NCBI GenBank assembly: GCA_039621445.1
Contig: CP154954.1
Location: forward strand, 70,126,670 to 70,190,669
Direction of reading: 5' to 3'
From: Euglena gracilis
Lineage: Eukaryota; Euglenida; Euglenophyceae; Euglenales
DNA: 64,000 nt
A program made the translations under genes and the position numbers. Below the pieces are notes generated by a model, which saw nothing but the letters and a program-made list of their open reading frames with translations, did not search any database and was not told the DNA's origin. Shown piece after piece: positions 33,901-37,378 of the stretch; position 1 is the stretch's first letter; the number at the start of each line of letters is the position of its first letter.

Positions 33901-36319
33901 AATCAGACACCCATTGTCGGAGGGTGCCTTCGGCGCCCTTGGTCGTCTAGCGGGGGGGGGGGGGCTGCCACCGCCCCCCCCCCCCCCCGCCCCCCCCGCC
34001 CCCCAATAACAAAATCCTTTGCTACCGGACCGTTTTGTGTGCATGCGCAATCAGACTCCCACTATCAGAGGGCGCCCTCGCCGCCCTTGGTCGTCTAGCG
34101 GGTGGGCTGCCGCCCCCCCCACCACCCCCCGCCCCCCCCCCCGCCCCCCAATAACAAAATCCCTTTGCTGCCGGACCGTTTTGTGAGCATGCGCAATCAG
34201 ACACCCATTGTCGGAGGGCGCCTTCGGCGCCCTTGGTCGTCTAGCGGGGGGGCCCCCCCCCCCCCCGCACCCCCCCCCCCCACCCCCAATAACAAAATCC
34301 CTTTGCTGCCGGACCGTTTTGTGAGCATGCGCAATCAGACACCGAGTGTCGGATGGCGCCTTCGGCGCCCTTGGTCATCTAACCCGAAGCCTAACCCCAA
34401 CCCTAACCCGAAACCCTAAACCTAACCCTAACCTTGAACGTAACCCGAACCCTAACCCTAAACCAAACCCTAACCTTAAACGTAACCTGAACCCTAACCC
34501 CAACCCTAACCTGAAACCCTGACGCTGACCCTATACCAAACCCTAATCCGGACCCTGACCCAAACCCTAACCCCAACCCTGACCCGGACCCAGTTGGGGG
34601 GTTTTGGAGCCATTTAAGTGGGCTTTGACTGGTTTTGGGGTGATTTGGACATAAGTTTTTTTCAGGGGGGGGGCTTAAATTTCAAAAAGGGGGGGGGTAG
34701 TGCGGATAATTGCGTTTCCTACCGACCAGGTCGGCCCGACCCACACAGGTCGGGCCGACCCGCAATTTGGTCACCCGCGATTTTCCGACCGGGGCCATAT
34801 GTCTTGGCAAAATTCGGATGCTTTCAAAAAGAAAGTTGTCGATTAAAAGTGACCAATATTATTGATTTTGCACATTCTTTCTGGATTTGACCAAAGATTG
34901 TGTGTTTTTGAAACATTTTGATTCATTTCAAGTTCATCCTTGCGATCAAGGGAAATTTTGACTCACTGGGGTGTGATCCATGTGCTCCCCGTGTCCCAAC
35001 CCCCTAGAAACCGTGTTTGGGCCGATTTCGAGACGTAAAGAGTCTTAAATCTTCACCCAAACACGGTTTCAAACTAGGGTTGTGCCTGAAAAATAAATGA
35101 AATTTTTCATTGAAAAATTGAAAAAGATACATTTTTAATTTTTCAAATTTGAAAAATATCATTTCCCTTCACAAACATGTTGGTAGTTGACAGAAGGGGC
35201 TGTGGGGATTCCTAATTTATGGGGGTGTCTGGGACGCGGGGGGACACGGGGGGGGGGGGACGGGGGGGGGACGCGGGGGAGACGCCATTTTTGGGACGGT
35301 GAAATTAGGAATTTGCTGCTAGAAAATTTTAGCCAAATTAGGATTCTACCACAACAAATTAGGACAAACCCACCCCCAATTAGGAATCACCCACCGCAAG
35401 TTAACAACCACCAACGCCTAATTAGGAATCACCAACCTCAAATTTGCCTGAAATTAGGAATCATCCTCCTAAATTTGGCTGTCTCGAGAACAAAATTTTG
35501 GTTCCAAAGTGGGACGCGGGGGAGACGCGGGGGGGACGCGGGGAAGACACCCCCTATGGATCCCCCCCCCAAGAATTCGTCTTTGGTGATTCCTAATTTG
35601 GCCATCCAAAATGTGGTGTTCCCCTCGTTACCCCCCGTTACCCGAACCACTCCCTTCGCCATTTTTGGGTGTGAATGTGCGTTGGGCAGAACAAGGAGAC
35701 GCTAATGCCTTGTAAAACTTCATTTTTTTAAAAAAAAACGTTTTTTTGCTGTTTTTTGCCATTTTTTTGCTTCAAAAAAAAGAACATTTTTGCTCTTTTT
35801 TTTAAAAAAAGAACGGAAAACTTTTTTTTATAAAAAAAACGACAGCTCTGGTCATGGTACCAGAATGGTGGTGCCTCGCGTCCCCCCCCCCCGCGTCCCC
35901 CCCATCCCCAACACCCCCGATGGGAATTTTTTTGGTTTTTTGCCCCCCCCCCCTGTATTGCCCCCATTATTCAACCCTTGACCACAAGGGGGGGGGGGGG
36001 CATTTTGTCGGGAACAAGGGTCGGCCGACCACATAGGGGGGTGCCCATTTTGCTGTGCCGACCCTCATGGGGGGGGGGTTGTCCACCGAACATGTGGGAG
36101 TCTCCTCGCGTCTCACGCAAAATGCCATCATCCCCCAAAACAACCAAATTCCTTGTCGTGCGCGCAGAAAACAACAGGAATGTCGACAATTGCACACCAA
36201 TTTGCCGCACCAGGATTCATTTGGAAATGTCCTTGCTGTCCTCCTCCTTTTCCATATCCCTAGAGAAAAGAAGAAATAACTACTGATTTCATTGCGAACC
36301 AAACCTGCCACGGATCCAT
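1..36319 (-). CDS. ERF3: Eukaryotic peptide chain release factor eRF3 (Sup35/GSPT1 family), 16 exons in window, 3' end beyond the left edge
   Basis: eRF3 is the GTPase that works with eRF1 to end translation at stop codons in the cytosol. The joined exons give about 575 residues: a Q/G/Y-rich N-terminal tail (residues about 1-117), a P/A/K-rich and acidic linker (to about 310), then the GTPase domain. G1 is GHVDAGKST (exons 8-9), G2 the T of DKGKT (exon 10), G3 DAPGH (exons 10-11), G4 NKMD (exon 12) and G5 SGL (exon 13). Exons 14-16 enter beta-barrel domain 2. Roughly the last 150 residues of the family are missing, beyond base 1. All junctions keep frame except exon 5-6, which I could not resolve. 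Elongation factor 1A is excluded by the G2 region and the [10 protein letters not shown] and [13 protein letters not shown] blocks. Introns make up over 95 percent of the gene. Confidence 0.93.
993..1062 (-). CDS. ERF3: eRF3 exon 16 (domain 2, [10 protein letters not shown])
   Basis: Starts five bases after CTG. Encodes [20 protein letters not shown] then PTK, matching the eRF3 stretch that ends in MPNK. The donor is AAG|GTGCGG. The next exon lies beyond the left edge. Confidence 0.93.
1063..1227 (-). other. eRF3 intron 15, non-conventional, 165 nt
   Basis: Starts GGC-CAG and ends CTG-GGGCT. The ends form an 11-bp perfect inverted repeat, CAGGGCCGAAC against GTTCGGCCCTG. The 8 bases before CAG (GGGCTGGC) and after CTG (GGGCTGGT) match at 7 of 8. 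It is the shortest and best preserved of the set. Confidence 0.9.
1228..1289 (-). CDS. ERF3: eRF3 exon 15 (start of domain 2)
   Basis: The acceptor is TTCCAGTGCAG. Encodes [20 protein letters not shown] plus two bases of a Leu codon, matching the family's DGPIRLPI...KYKDMG segment. The 3' end is three bases before CAG. Confidence 0.93.
1290..1835 (-). other. eRF3 intron 14, conventional, containing a CAG/CTG element
   Basis: GTAACT...GTGCAG. About half of its 546 nt is the element at 1508-1771; the rest is G/C-run hairpin sequence. Confidence 0.85.
1508..1771. mobile_element. 264-bp CAG/CTG-ended MITE with perfect 8-bp duplication
   Basis: The ends are inverted repeats, CAGGGGATTTCTTAAG at the left and its complement at the right. 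Flanks 1500-1507 and 1772-1779 are both GTCCTGCC. The interior is G-run/C-run hairpins with no ORF of its own. Confidence 0.9.
1836..1874 (-). CDS. ERF3: eRF3 exon 14 ([13 protein letters not shown])
   Basis: Thirteen codons closing the G domain, with donor CCAG|GTAACT. The 5' boundary shares AC with the end of exon 13 and could shift by up to two bases. Confidence 0.88.
1875..4543 (-). other. eRF3 intron 13, atypical ends
   Basis: Homology needs the join TGC TCG TGG TAC | AGT GGC CCC, which gives neither GT...AG nor the CAG/CTG rule. CGAG near its start can pair with CTCG near its end. It is perhaps an intermediate-type intron. It contains AT-rich non-coding DNA and a poly-A/T tract near 4383-4455. 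Confidence 0.65.
4383..4455. repeat. A-rich low-complexity tract
   Basis: Nearly pure A with scattered T, C and G over about 70 bases inside intron 13, next to GGGGCA...AATAACGGGGCA repeats at 3995-4375. Confidence 0.85.
4544..4685 (-). CDS. ERF3: eRF3 exon 13 (G5, SGLAG)
   Basis: The acceptor is CCTTCAG. Forty-seven codons run from [18 protein letters not shown] through [15 protein letters not shown] to DGMCSWY. The 3' end is set by homology (W-Y before S-G-P); no GT donor allows it. Confidence 0.93.
4686..6073 (-). other. eRF3 intron 12, conventional, 1388 nt
   Basis: GTGTGA...TTCAG. Contains the inserted element at 5621-5977. A Ser/Asp-rich open frame at 5210-5473 is short and has no family signal. 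Confidence 0.85.
5621..5977. mobile_element. 357-bp MITE with CATACCATTGCTCA termini
   Basis: The termini are inverted: CATACCATTGCTCA at the left and TGAGCAATGGTATG at the right. Flanks are GTCCGAGC (5613-5620) and GTCCGAAC (5978-5985), 7 of 8 identical. The interior has repeated CAGTCA words and G/C runs. A diverged relative lies at 9405-9700 in intron 8's neighbourhood. Confidence 0.8.
6074..6210 (-). CDS. ERF3: eRF3 exon 12 (GEFETGFE...NKMD)
   Basis: The acceptor is CTCTGACAG. Encodes [38 protein letters not shown] (the G4 NKMD guanine-specificity motif) and SVEWDKA. The donor is CACG|GTGTGA. Confidence 0.97.
6211..7145 (-). other. eRF3 intron 11, conventional, 935 nt
   Basis: GTATGC...CTGACAG. 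AT-rich, with no element ends recognised. Confidence 0.85.
7146..7226 (-). CDS. ERF3: eRF3 exon 11 ([13 protein letters not shown])
   Basis: Starts five bases after CTG. Twenty-seven codons, [20 protein letters not shown] then LVISARK, match the eRF3/EF1A switch II helix. The donor is AAG|GTATGC. Confidence 0.96.
7227..8510 (-). other. eRF3 intron 10, non-conventional, 1284 nt
   Basis: Starts GGC-CAG and ends CTG-CTCCT. The ends pair over CAGCGCA and TGCTCTG with one mismatch. Flanking 8-mers CCCCCGGC and CTCCTGGC agree at 6 of 8. Inside, a 7680-7990 segment has a large inverted repeat around GGGCCGACCCTAGGGTCGG and ...TCGCCAAAGGTCGC. Confidence 0.9.
8511..8670 (-). CDS. ERF3: eRF3 exon 10 (switch I and DAP of G3)
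   Basis: Starts five bases after CTG. Encodes [20 protein letters not shown], then the [10 protein letters not shown] switch region, and ends [20 protein letters not shown] plus AP. It joins exon 11 to give DAPGHK. Confidence 0.96.
8671..9140 (-). other. eRF3 intron 9, non-conventional, 470 nt
   Basis: Starts GGC-CAGGGCC and ends GGCCTG-TTGTC. This cut alone restores TLE-KFEREAK; no GT donor or AG acceptor does. Pairing of the ends has a one-base bulge. Confidence 0.9.
9141..9210 (-). CDS. ERF3: eRF3 exon 9 (P-loop, DAGKST)
   Basis: The acceptor is TTTGTTACAG. Encodes [20 protein letters not shown] then RTL and two bases of a Glu codon. The family sequence TLE-K-FEREAK is recovered only if the intron starts at GGCCAG, three bases before CAG. 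Confidence 0.95.
9211..11323 (-). other. eRF3 intron 8, conventional, 2113 nt
   Basis: GTATGC...TTACAG. Holds a CAGTCA-rich G/C element (9405-9700), direct and inverted copies of a GTGACCGGGGGGTGGTCAT motif (9840-10230) that recurs at 61640-61850, a TTTTTTTGGCCGGAGGCAAA segment shared with 15920-15950, and a perfect hairpin at 11056-11135. Confidence 0.85.
11056..11135. repeat. Perfect hairpin in intron 8
   Basis: AAAAAGCACAGAAAAATTTT and TTTGCTTTGGGCAGGGG are mirrored by CCCCTGCCCAAAGC and AAAATTTTTCTGTGCTTTTT around a centre near 11095. Confidence 0.85.
11324..11419 (-). CDS. ERF3: eRF3 exon 8 (Lys-rich hinge and start of the G domain)
   Basis: The acceptor is CCAACAG. The exon reads [20 protein letters not shown] then [11 protein letters not shown], the start of the P-loop, ending at GTTG|GTATGC. 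It joins exon 9 to give GHVDAGKST. Confidence 0.95.
11420..11725 (-). other. eRF3 intron 7, conventional, 306 nt
   Basis: GTCTCT...CCAACAG. Joins GAA across the gap (G|AA), giving KEEEVDKK. No repeat recognised. Confidence 0.85.
11726..11798 (-). CDS. ERF3: eRF3 exon 7 (acidic linker)
   Basis: Starts five bases after CTG and continues exon 6 in frame as [18 protein letters not shown]. Twenty-four codons plus one base end at a conventional donor AAAG|GTCTCT. Confidence 0.87.
11799..12310 (-). other. eRF3 intron 6, non-conventional, 512 nt
   Basis: Starts GCC-CAGAGGTTTCTTT and ends AAAGAAATCTCTG-AGCCT. The ends pair over 13 positions with one mismatch. Flanking 8-mers AGCCTGCC and AGCCTGCT match at 7 of 8. 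Confidence 0.92.
12311..12524 (-). CDS. ERF3: eRF3 exon 6 (linker, second [10 protein letters not shown] copy, acidic stretch)
   Basis: The frame fixed by exon 7 reads [20 protein letters not shown], then a P/V/A-rich part and an acidic block with [20 protein letters not shown]. The 5' end is approximate. The 3' end is three bases before CAG; GAGCCT is repeated at both junctions. The linker repeats the exon 5 motif (PK-x-SKV-x-SLSAKP). Confidence 0.8.
12525..13090 (-). other. eRF3 intron 5, boundaries unresolved
   Basis: CAG near 13087 and CTG near 12535 suggest a non-conventional intron, but the predicted join is out of phase. A missed small exon, a conventional intron or a base error would explain it. 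The interior has an inverted GTGCCGAGGCA motif also seen near 56910. Confidence 0.6.
13091..13171 (-). CDS. ERF3: eRF3 exon 5 (linker, first [10 protein letters not shown] copy)
   Basis: Starts five bases after CTG; the two bases AA complete the codon left by exon 4. Encodes [20 protein letters not shown] followed by VVSLSA. The 3' end is uncertain: neither the CAG rule nor a GT donor gives the phase that exon 6 needs. Confidence 0.75.
13172..16416 (-). other. eRF3 intron 4, non-conventional, 3245 nt
   Basis: Starts ACC-CAGGC and ends GCCTG-CCATC, restoring [12 protein letters not shown] in frame. It carries a G-run tract (13670-13730), G/C-run elements (14220-14660) and an inverted-repeat element (15325-16250) whose ends are GTGTCTTAAGACAC-type words. 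Confidence 0.85.
15325..16250. mobile_element. Inverted-repeat element with GACGAAGTCTGTGTCT termini
   Basis: Words such as GACTTCGGACGAAGTCTGTG, CGGGACTCAGGACAGAGTCT and their complements lie at 15340-15440 and 16130-16240. Between them is about 700 bp of AT-rich DNA, sharing GCAACAAGGCAA...GGCCGGAGGCAAA with 10437-10470. Confidence 0.6.
16417..16570 (-). CDS. ERF3: eRF3 exon 4 (Gly-run and basic linker)
   Basis: Encodes [20 protein letters not shown], a run of glycines, then [20 protein letters not shown], with 51 codons and one extra base. The start is set five bases after a CTG. The bases upstream to about 16700 also read as an open P/A-rich frame, so a longer exon with another acceptor cannot be excluded. 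The 3' end is three bases before CAG. Confidence 0.82.
16571..18615 (-). other. eRF3 intron 3, non-conventional, 2045 nt
   Basis: Starts CCA-CAGCAA and ends TTGCTG-CAGAG. The 8-mers beside CAG and CTG, CACCGCCA and CAGAGCCA, agree at 6 of 8. A different 3' boundary near 16700 is possible. The interior has GACAGGGGGGTCC(C/T)GCGGGACC repeats at 17795-17945. Confidence 0.7.
18616..18889 (-). CDS. ERF3: eRF3 exon 3 (prion-like Q/Y/G/P domain)
   Basis: Ninety-one codons after the conventional acceptor TTCTTTCTTGTTGCTGCAG. The first part has GYGQGYQQ and QYGYQQPYY blocks, then [18 protein letters not shown], then a P/Q-rich end ([12 protein letters not shown]). This resembles the N domain of yeast Sup35 in composition. 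The 3' end is placed three bases before CAG, where CAGCAA pairs with TTGCTG at the start of exon 4. Confidence 0.88.
21086..21212 (+). repeat. Family A 32-bp iteron array
   Basis: About four head-to-tail copies of TTTATGTCGGTCGATTTCC plus ATTCAGGCGCCCG. Three bases in the unit vary (GTCGG or GTCAG). Confidence 0.9.
21213..21610 (-). repeat. Family A core segment
   Basis: A 400-bp unit between iteron arrays, repeated at 24660-25155, inverted at 28640-29330, and at 41690-41990 and 39545-39680 (part). Its minus strand has an open frame (21312-21611) with [20 protein letters not shown]. It looks like a decayed coding piece; no family recognised. Confidence 0.7.
21620..21783 (+). repeat. Family A iteron array
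   Basis: Five copies of the 32-bp unit; one copy lacks a C (GGCGCCG), shifting the frame. Confidence 0.9.
21885..21990. repeat. Long hairpin ending family A element
   Basis: Arms of about 42 bases (ATCGACCGACACTAACAGAT and TCAGCAGGGGCGCCGGG with complements) have one mismatch and a 20-base loop of GCTCGCTTCGCTCGCTCGC type. Confidence 0.92.
22225..22350. repeat. Inverted repeat with CCCCTTACTGTTCCC arms
   Basis: CCCCCTTACTGTTCCC at 22234 and 22324 and its complement at 22275-22300 flank G runs. This is a short foldback sequence. Confidence 0.65.
23380..24500 (-). mobile_element. Family C iteron element, copy 1
   Basis: CACGTTTTCAATGAGGGCAT/CTGTGGCAATGA iterons (23420-23525) lie at the gene's 3' side; ACACGTTTTCAGGCTGAAAT sequence lies beyond its 5' side. 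The gene is described separately. Confidence 0.7.
23870..24374 (-). pseudogene. Element-borne MAKR/PHD gene, frameshifted copy
   Basis: Starts at an ATG 10 bases after CTGCAG (leader CCCTCCCACT). Reads [20 protein letters not shown], then [12 protein letters not shown] and an [20 protein letters not shown] block ending [15 protein letters not shown]. The frame then breaks; a shifted frame (23880-24031) gives a PHD-type finger: CGFC, CDAC, HFHC and CVKNC, the last changed from CxxC. It lacks part of the JPVDP spacer found in the 45.6-kb copy. The function is unknown: PHD fingers bind chromatin or other proteins, and some retrotransposon proteins carry them. Confidence 0.7.
24571..24662 (+). 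repeat. Family A iterons
   Basis: Two and a half 32-bp units, preceded by the GAAATCTGGGCTCAGCCACA junction that is also found at 39320 and 45240. Confidence 0.88.
25160..25330 (+). repeat. Family A iteron array
   Basis: Five units with scattered substitutions (GTCAATTTCC, GGCGCTCG). Confidence 0.9.
25428..25908. repeat. Family A hairpin, split by a TA-target insertion
   Basis: Arms of AAAAATCGACCGACACTAAC...GGCGCCGGGCGCGAGCGAGC and their complement. The right arm breaks at CTGTTA and resumes at 25880 with TAGTGTCGGTCGATTTTTG. Confidence 0.88.
25513..25879. mobile_element. 367-bp MITE with TA target duplication
   Basis: Termini CCCTCACCCCCC and GGGGGGTGAGGG are inverted and flanked by TA at 25511-25512 and 25880-25881. 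Removing the element restores the GTTAGTGTC arm. A TA target is typical of Tc1/mariner-type elements; no transposase is present. Confidence 0.85.
25920..28170. repeat. Region of GAACCGGCGTT palindromes and G-run repeats
   Basis: Inverted copies of GAACCGGCGTTCTGGACGCC lie at 26255-26345, 26695-26845 and 27505-27620. From 27620 to 28060 a loose repeat of AATTCTGAAAAA...GGGGGTCCAACCAAAATTTCCC runs about eight times. No gene seen. Confidence 0.75.
28254..28356. repeat. Family A hairpin, inverted copy
   Basis: A near-perfect palindrome with arms ending GGCGCCGGGCG and a GCGAGCGAGCGAAGCGAGC centre. Confidence 0.92.
28450..28624 (-). repeat. Family A iteron array, minus orientation
   Basis: Five units reading CGGGCGCCTGAATGGAAATC then GACTGACATAAA on the plus strand. 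Confidence 0.9.
28785..28920. repeat. CGCAGACT hairpins
   Basis: CTGCGTCTTAAACGCAGACT followed by CTGAGTCTGCGTTTCGAAAC and GCAGACTCAGGC. The same arms recur at 49808-49908. Confidence 0.85.
29325..29412 (-). repeat. Family A iterons, minus orientation
   Basis: Two and a half units, then a GTGTCCGGGTTATGGGCGCC palindrome (29430-29525). Confidence 0.88.
29550..31170 (+). mobile_element. Family D element: CACAGTGTGTGTC repeats around a PHD gene
   Basis: AGTCCACGAGACACAGTGTG and its complement occur at 29550, 29633-29700, 30030-30092 and 31065-31166, forming palindromes. Between them are the gene fragment at 30133-30861 and G/C-run inserts. Confidence 0.65.
30133..30861 (+). pseudogene. Element-borne PHD-finger gene, interrupted
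   Basis: An open frame (30133-30440) reads [20 protein letters not shown] and further S/N/R-rich sequence up to PVRPNW. A low-complexity insert bounded by GGGGGGTTGGTAC and GTACCAACCCCCC (about 30437-30697) interrupts it. Then 30700-30858 gives a full PHD pattern: [17 protein letters not shown] and SWICESC, ending in a stop. It is related to the 24-kb and 46-kb copies ([15 protein letters not shown] versus [15 protein letters not shown]). Confidence 0.7.
31160..31243 (-). repeat. Family A iterons, minus orientation
   Basis: Two units plus a partial unit, followed by AATTTCAGCCTGAAATCCGT. Confidence 0.85.
31244..32270. other. Non-coding repeat DNA with GAACCGGCGTT palindrome
   Basis: A palindrome at 31318-31425, then AT-rich TTTTTGGCCATTTTTG-type sequence, and a copy (32110-32210) of the ATAACGAGTTATTTTCAATG segment also at 23240 and, inverted, at 51635. 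No gene seen. Confidence 0.6.
32271..32730 (+). repeat. 460-bp segment duplicated at 40389-40843
   Basis: Almost identical direct copies, from CTGGCGGTGGCTGAAAACTT to CAGCCACTGCCTGTA. The two lie inside different repeat contexts, so this looks like a young mobile or duplicated unit. Confidence 0.88.
33040..33150. repeat. GGTCGGGCCGACC palindromic cluster
   Basis: Repeated GGTCGGGCCGACCTG words. The same type occurs at 34725-34795, 37705-37865 and 38480-38600. Confidence 0.8.
33426..34381. repeat. Tandem array of about 145-bp palindromic units
   Basis: Seven units of CCGGACCGTTTTGTGAGCAT, GCGCAATCAGACACCCA, GGGCGCCTTCGGCGCCC, CTTGGTCGTCTAGCGG and a G-run/C-run stem, then CAATAACAAAATCCC. The second unit (about 33585-33670) is inverted; the others run the same way. 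Confidence 0.92.
34381..34589 (+). repeat. Interstitial telomere-like tract (degenerate CCCTAA)
   Basis: About 35 consecutive CCCTAA variants (CCCTAAC, CCCGAAA, CCTTAAA, CCCTGAC) over 209 bases, starting directly at the end of the palindromic array. TTAGGG is the common telomere repeat of euglenozoans. Confidence 0.9.
35219..35560. mobile_element. MITE with GGGGTGTCT termini and GGGACGCGGGGG repeats
   Basis: Ends GGGGTGTCT and AGACACCCC, with GACGCGGGGG tandems inside each end and an AT-rich middle of repeated AAATTAGGAATC. A second copy is at 46199-46480. TATG on both sides may be the target duplication. Confidence 0.78.
35570..36140. other. Low-complexity DNA upstream of the divergent pair, within intron 2
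   Basis: Poly-A/T hairpin (35720-35845) and C/G runs (35880-36000). No coding signal. Confidence 0.6.
36198..36259 (-). CDS. ERF3: eRF3 exon 2 (GYGKGGGQQ tail)
   Basis: It follows the acceptor TTCTTTTCTCTAG and encodes 20 codons of a [17 protein letters not shown]-type tail plus two bases of a Trp codon. The donor is TTG|GTGTGC. The missing third base is supplied by the first base of exon 3, 17.3 kb away, giving an uninterrupted low-complexity tail. Confidence 0.75.
36305..36319 (-). CDS. ERF3: eRF3 exon 1 (start codon, MDPWQ)
   Basis: Five codons from ATG to a CAG|GTTTGG donor. It joins across a 45-nt GT...AG intron to exon 2, which continues a G/Q-rich tail in frame. The start is chosen because it directly follows the acceptor site and because the exon 2-3 phase agrees. 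It is short, so the call depends on that context. Confidence 0.7.
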
Positions 36320-36328
36320 GATAGGTCT

Positions 36329-36345
36329 CTGGAGGAAGAACCTGG
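36329..36345 (-). other. Probable spliced-leader acceptor and 5' end of eRF3 mRNA
   Basis: On the minus strand TTCTTCCTCCAG is followed after 9 bases by the ATG of exon 1. A polypyrimidine-AG this close to a start codon fits a trans-splice acceptor in euglenids. The spliced leader itself is not in the window. Confidence 0.6.
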
Positions 36346-36607
36346 ATGAAGAATTGCAATGTGACCAAATTGGGGGTTTTGAACAGGCATCATTTCCGAT
36401 AATAACCTCAAACGTTCCCGCCACATTTTCAGAATCACGAATTCAATCAACGGGAGAGAATCAAAACTTCCGCGTCTTGAACCCCACAGCCAATGCCCCC
36501 CTGGCGGAGTGGAGCTTCGCCAACCAGAAAATTCTAAAGTAGGATCCCGCGCAGCCGTTTTTTCGTTCCTAACAAGCCTCGGGTTCTGGTGTGGACAAAG
36601 AAGCAAC
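36331..36607. promoter_or_regulatory. Shared 5' region between eRF3 and eIF4E
   Basis: Under 300 bp separates the two leader acceptors. No TATA-like or other known box is evident, as expected in euglenids. Both precursor RNAs must start within or across this interval if each gene has its own promoter. Confidence 0.45.
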
Positions 36608-36620
36608 ACATTCTGTTCAG
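36608..36620 (+). other. Probable spliced-leader acceptor of eIF4E
   Basis: CACATTCTGTTCAG is followed by a 29-base untranslated leader and ATG at 36650. Confidence 0.55.
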
Positions 36621-36649
36621 GAATCAAGTACATAAAACCGCGATCCTGA

Positions 36650-37378
36650 ATGTCTTCAATCACCCTGGAAAACACTTGGACCTTCTGGACCTCCAACATG
36701 CGGGGGGACCCTGATGTGAAGTGCATCAGCCAATTCAGCTGCATTCAGGTTCTTTAATTCCGCCATTCCACCTATTTTTCATCTGTCAGGAGTTCTGGGA
36801 TCAGTTCCGTGCAAAACCAGTGAACACTCTTCCAGACAAGACATATTTGCATGTGTTCAAGGATGGAATTAAGCCACTTTGGGAGGATCCCAAGAACTAC
36901 CCTGGTGGACACTTCAAACTAACTGCGAGGTCCAAACAACAATCTGAGGATATGTGGCTCACTGTGTTGCTGAACATGCTTGGAGAACAGTTTCCCCACA
37001 GCGAACTGGTGGTGTGTCAAATTTTGACCTCTTTTCAACTTGTGTTTTTGTTTCACTTTCAGAATGGTGCAAGTGTGATGTCAAACCAGGTTGGAAACAA
37101 TTTGGTCAAGGTATGGCTTGGTGATCAGGTTTCTTCAACTGAAATCCAATGTCTGAAGAAGCCTGTTGTTAGCACCGACAAAGCCAGGGTGCAAGCAACT
37201 CGTGAATTCTTGCACTCCATTCTCAATTCAGCTGACTATTTGCCAAATGTTACCTTCGTGCCACACAAGCTTGTTGTGAAGGGTGCCGGCAAAAAGTTGT
37301 CCAACCGAATCACAGAAGCTGCACCAAACATGCTGACTGCAAGTCCACCAAGGAAAGCCTCGGATGCCAGCTCCATTG
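36650..37378 (+). CDS. EIF4E: eIF4E-family cap-binding translation initiation factor, three exons
   Basis: eIF4E binds the mRNA cap and recruits ribosomes through eIF4G. Exon 1 (36650-36748) reads MSSITLENTWTFWTSNMRGD through QFSCIQ; a 41-nt GT...AG intron follows; exon 2 (36790-37011) reads EFWDQFRAKPVNTLPDKTYL, HVFKDGIKPLWEDPKNYPGG and ends LLNMLGEQFPHSELV; a 51-nt intron (37012-37062) follows; exon 3 reads NGASVMSNQVGNNLVKVWLG, with a PHKLVVKGAGKKLSNR tail and a Ser-rich end. The cap-stacking Trp in GIKPLWEDP is present; the other usual Trp, in the short TFW...EFW interval, is absent. GIKPxWED resembles the 4EHP class. Exon 3 probably ends at the donor ATTG|GTAACA; the last exon was not found. 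At least 212 residues. Confidence 0.92.
36749..36789 (+). other. eIF4E intron 1, 41 nt
   Basis: GTTCTT...CTGTCAG; joins SCIQ to EFWDQF in frame. Confidence 0.88.
37012..37062 (+). other. eIF4E intron 2, 51 nt
   Basis: GTGTGT...CACTTTCAG. Its length is a multiple of three and it has no stop, so it also reads as an open frame; homology and the pyrimidine tract mark it as intron. The donor could lie three bases earlier. Confidence 0.85.

Larger units (their letters stand above)
18890..36197 (-). other. eRF3 intron 2, about 17.3 kb, full of nested repeats
   Basis: GTGTGC...TTGCTGCAG. The phase (TG|G) and composition of exons 2 and 3 agree. It contains G/C-run elements (19150-20000), iteron and hairpin elements (21-32 kb), a decayed element gene with PHD finger on each strand, the palindromic array at 33426-34381 and the telomere-like tract. 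No host exon was recognised inside, but one could be hidden. Confidence 0.7.

Noticed and set aside
33400-34420. Several Pro/Gly/Ala-rich open frames over 60-200 codons
   Set aside because: They translate G and C runs and palindromic repeat units and change frame with run length.
34381-34589. True chromosome end
   Set aside because: The repeat is degenerate and continues into ordinary sequence with a host gene on both sides.
36432-36540. Plus-strand frame NFRVLNPTANAPLAEWSFAN as an eIF4E upstream exon
   Set aside because: PLAEW has wrong spacing for the eIF4E P-L-x3-W motif, and exon 1 at 36650 supplies LENTWTFW with its own start.
36289-36744. A 151-codon minus-strand frame over the eRF3/eIF4E spacer
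   Set aside because: It covers eIF4E exon 1 antisense and the spacer; the spliced eRF3 start and the eIF4E start account for the interval better.
37012-37062. VVCQILTSFQLVFLFHFQ as part of eIF4E
   Set aside because: It is a stop-free 51-nt intron with GT, pyrimidine tract and CAG; eIF4E has no such insertion.
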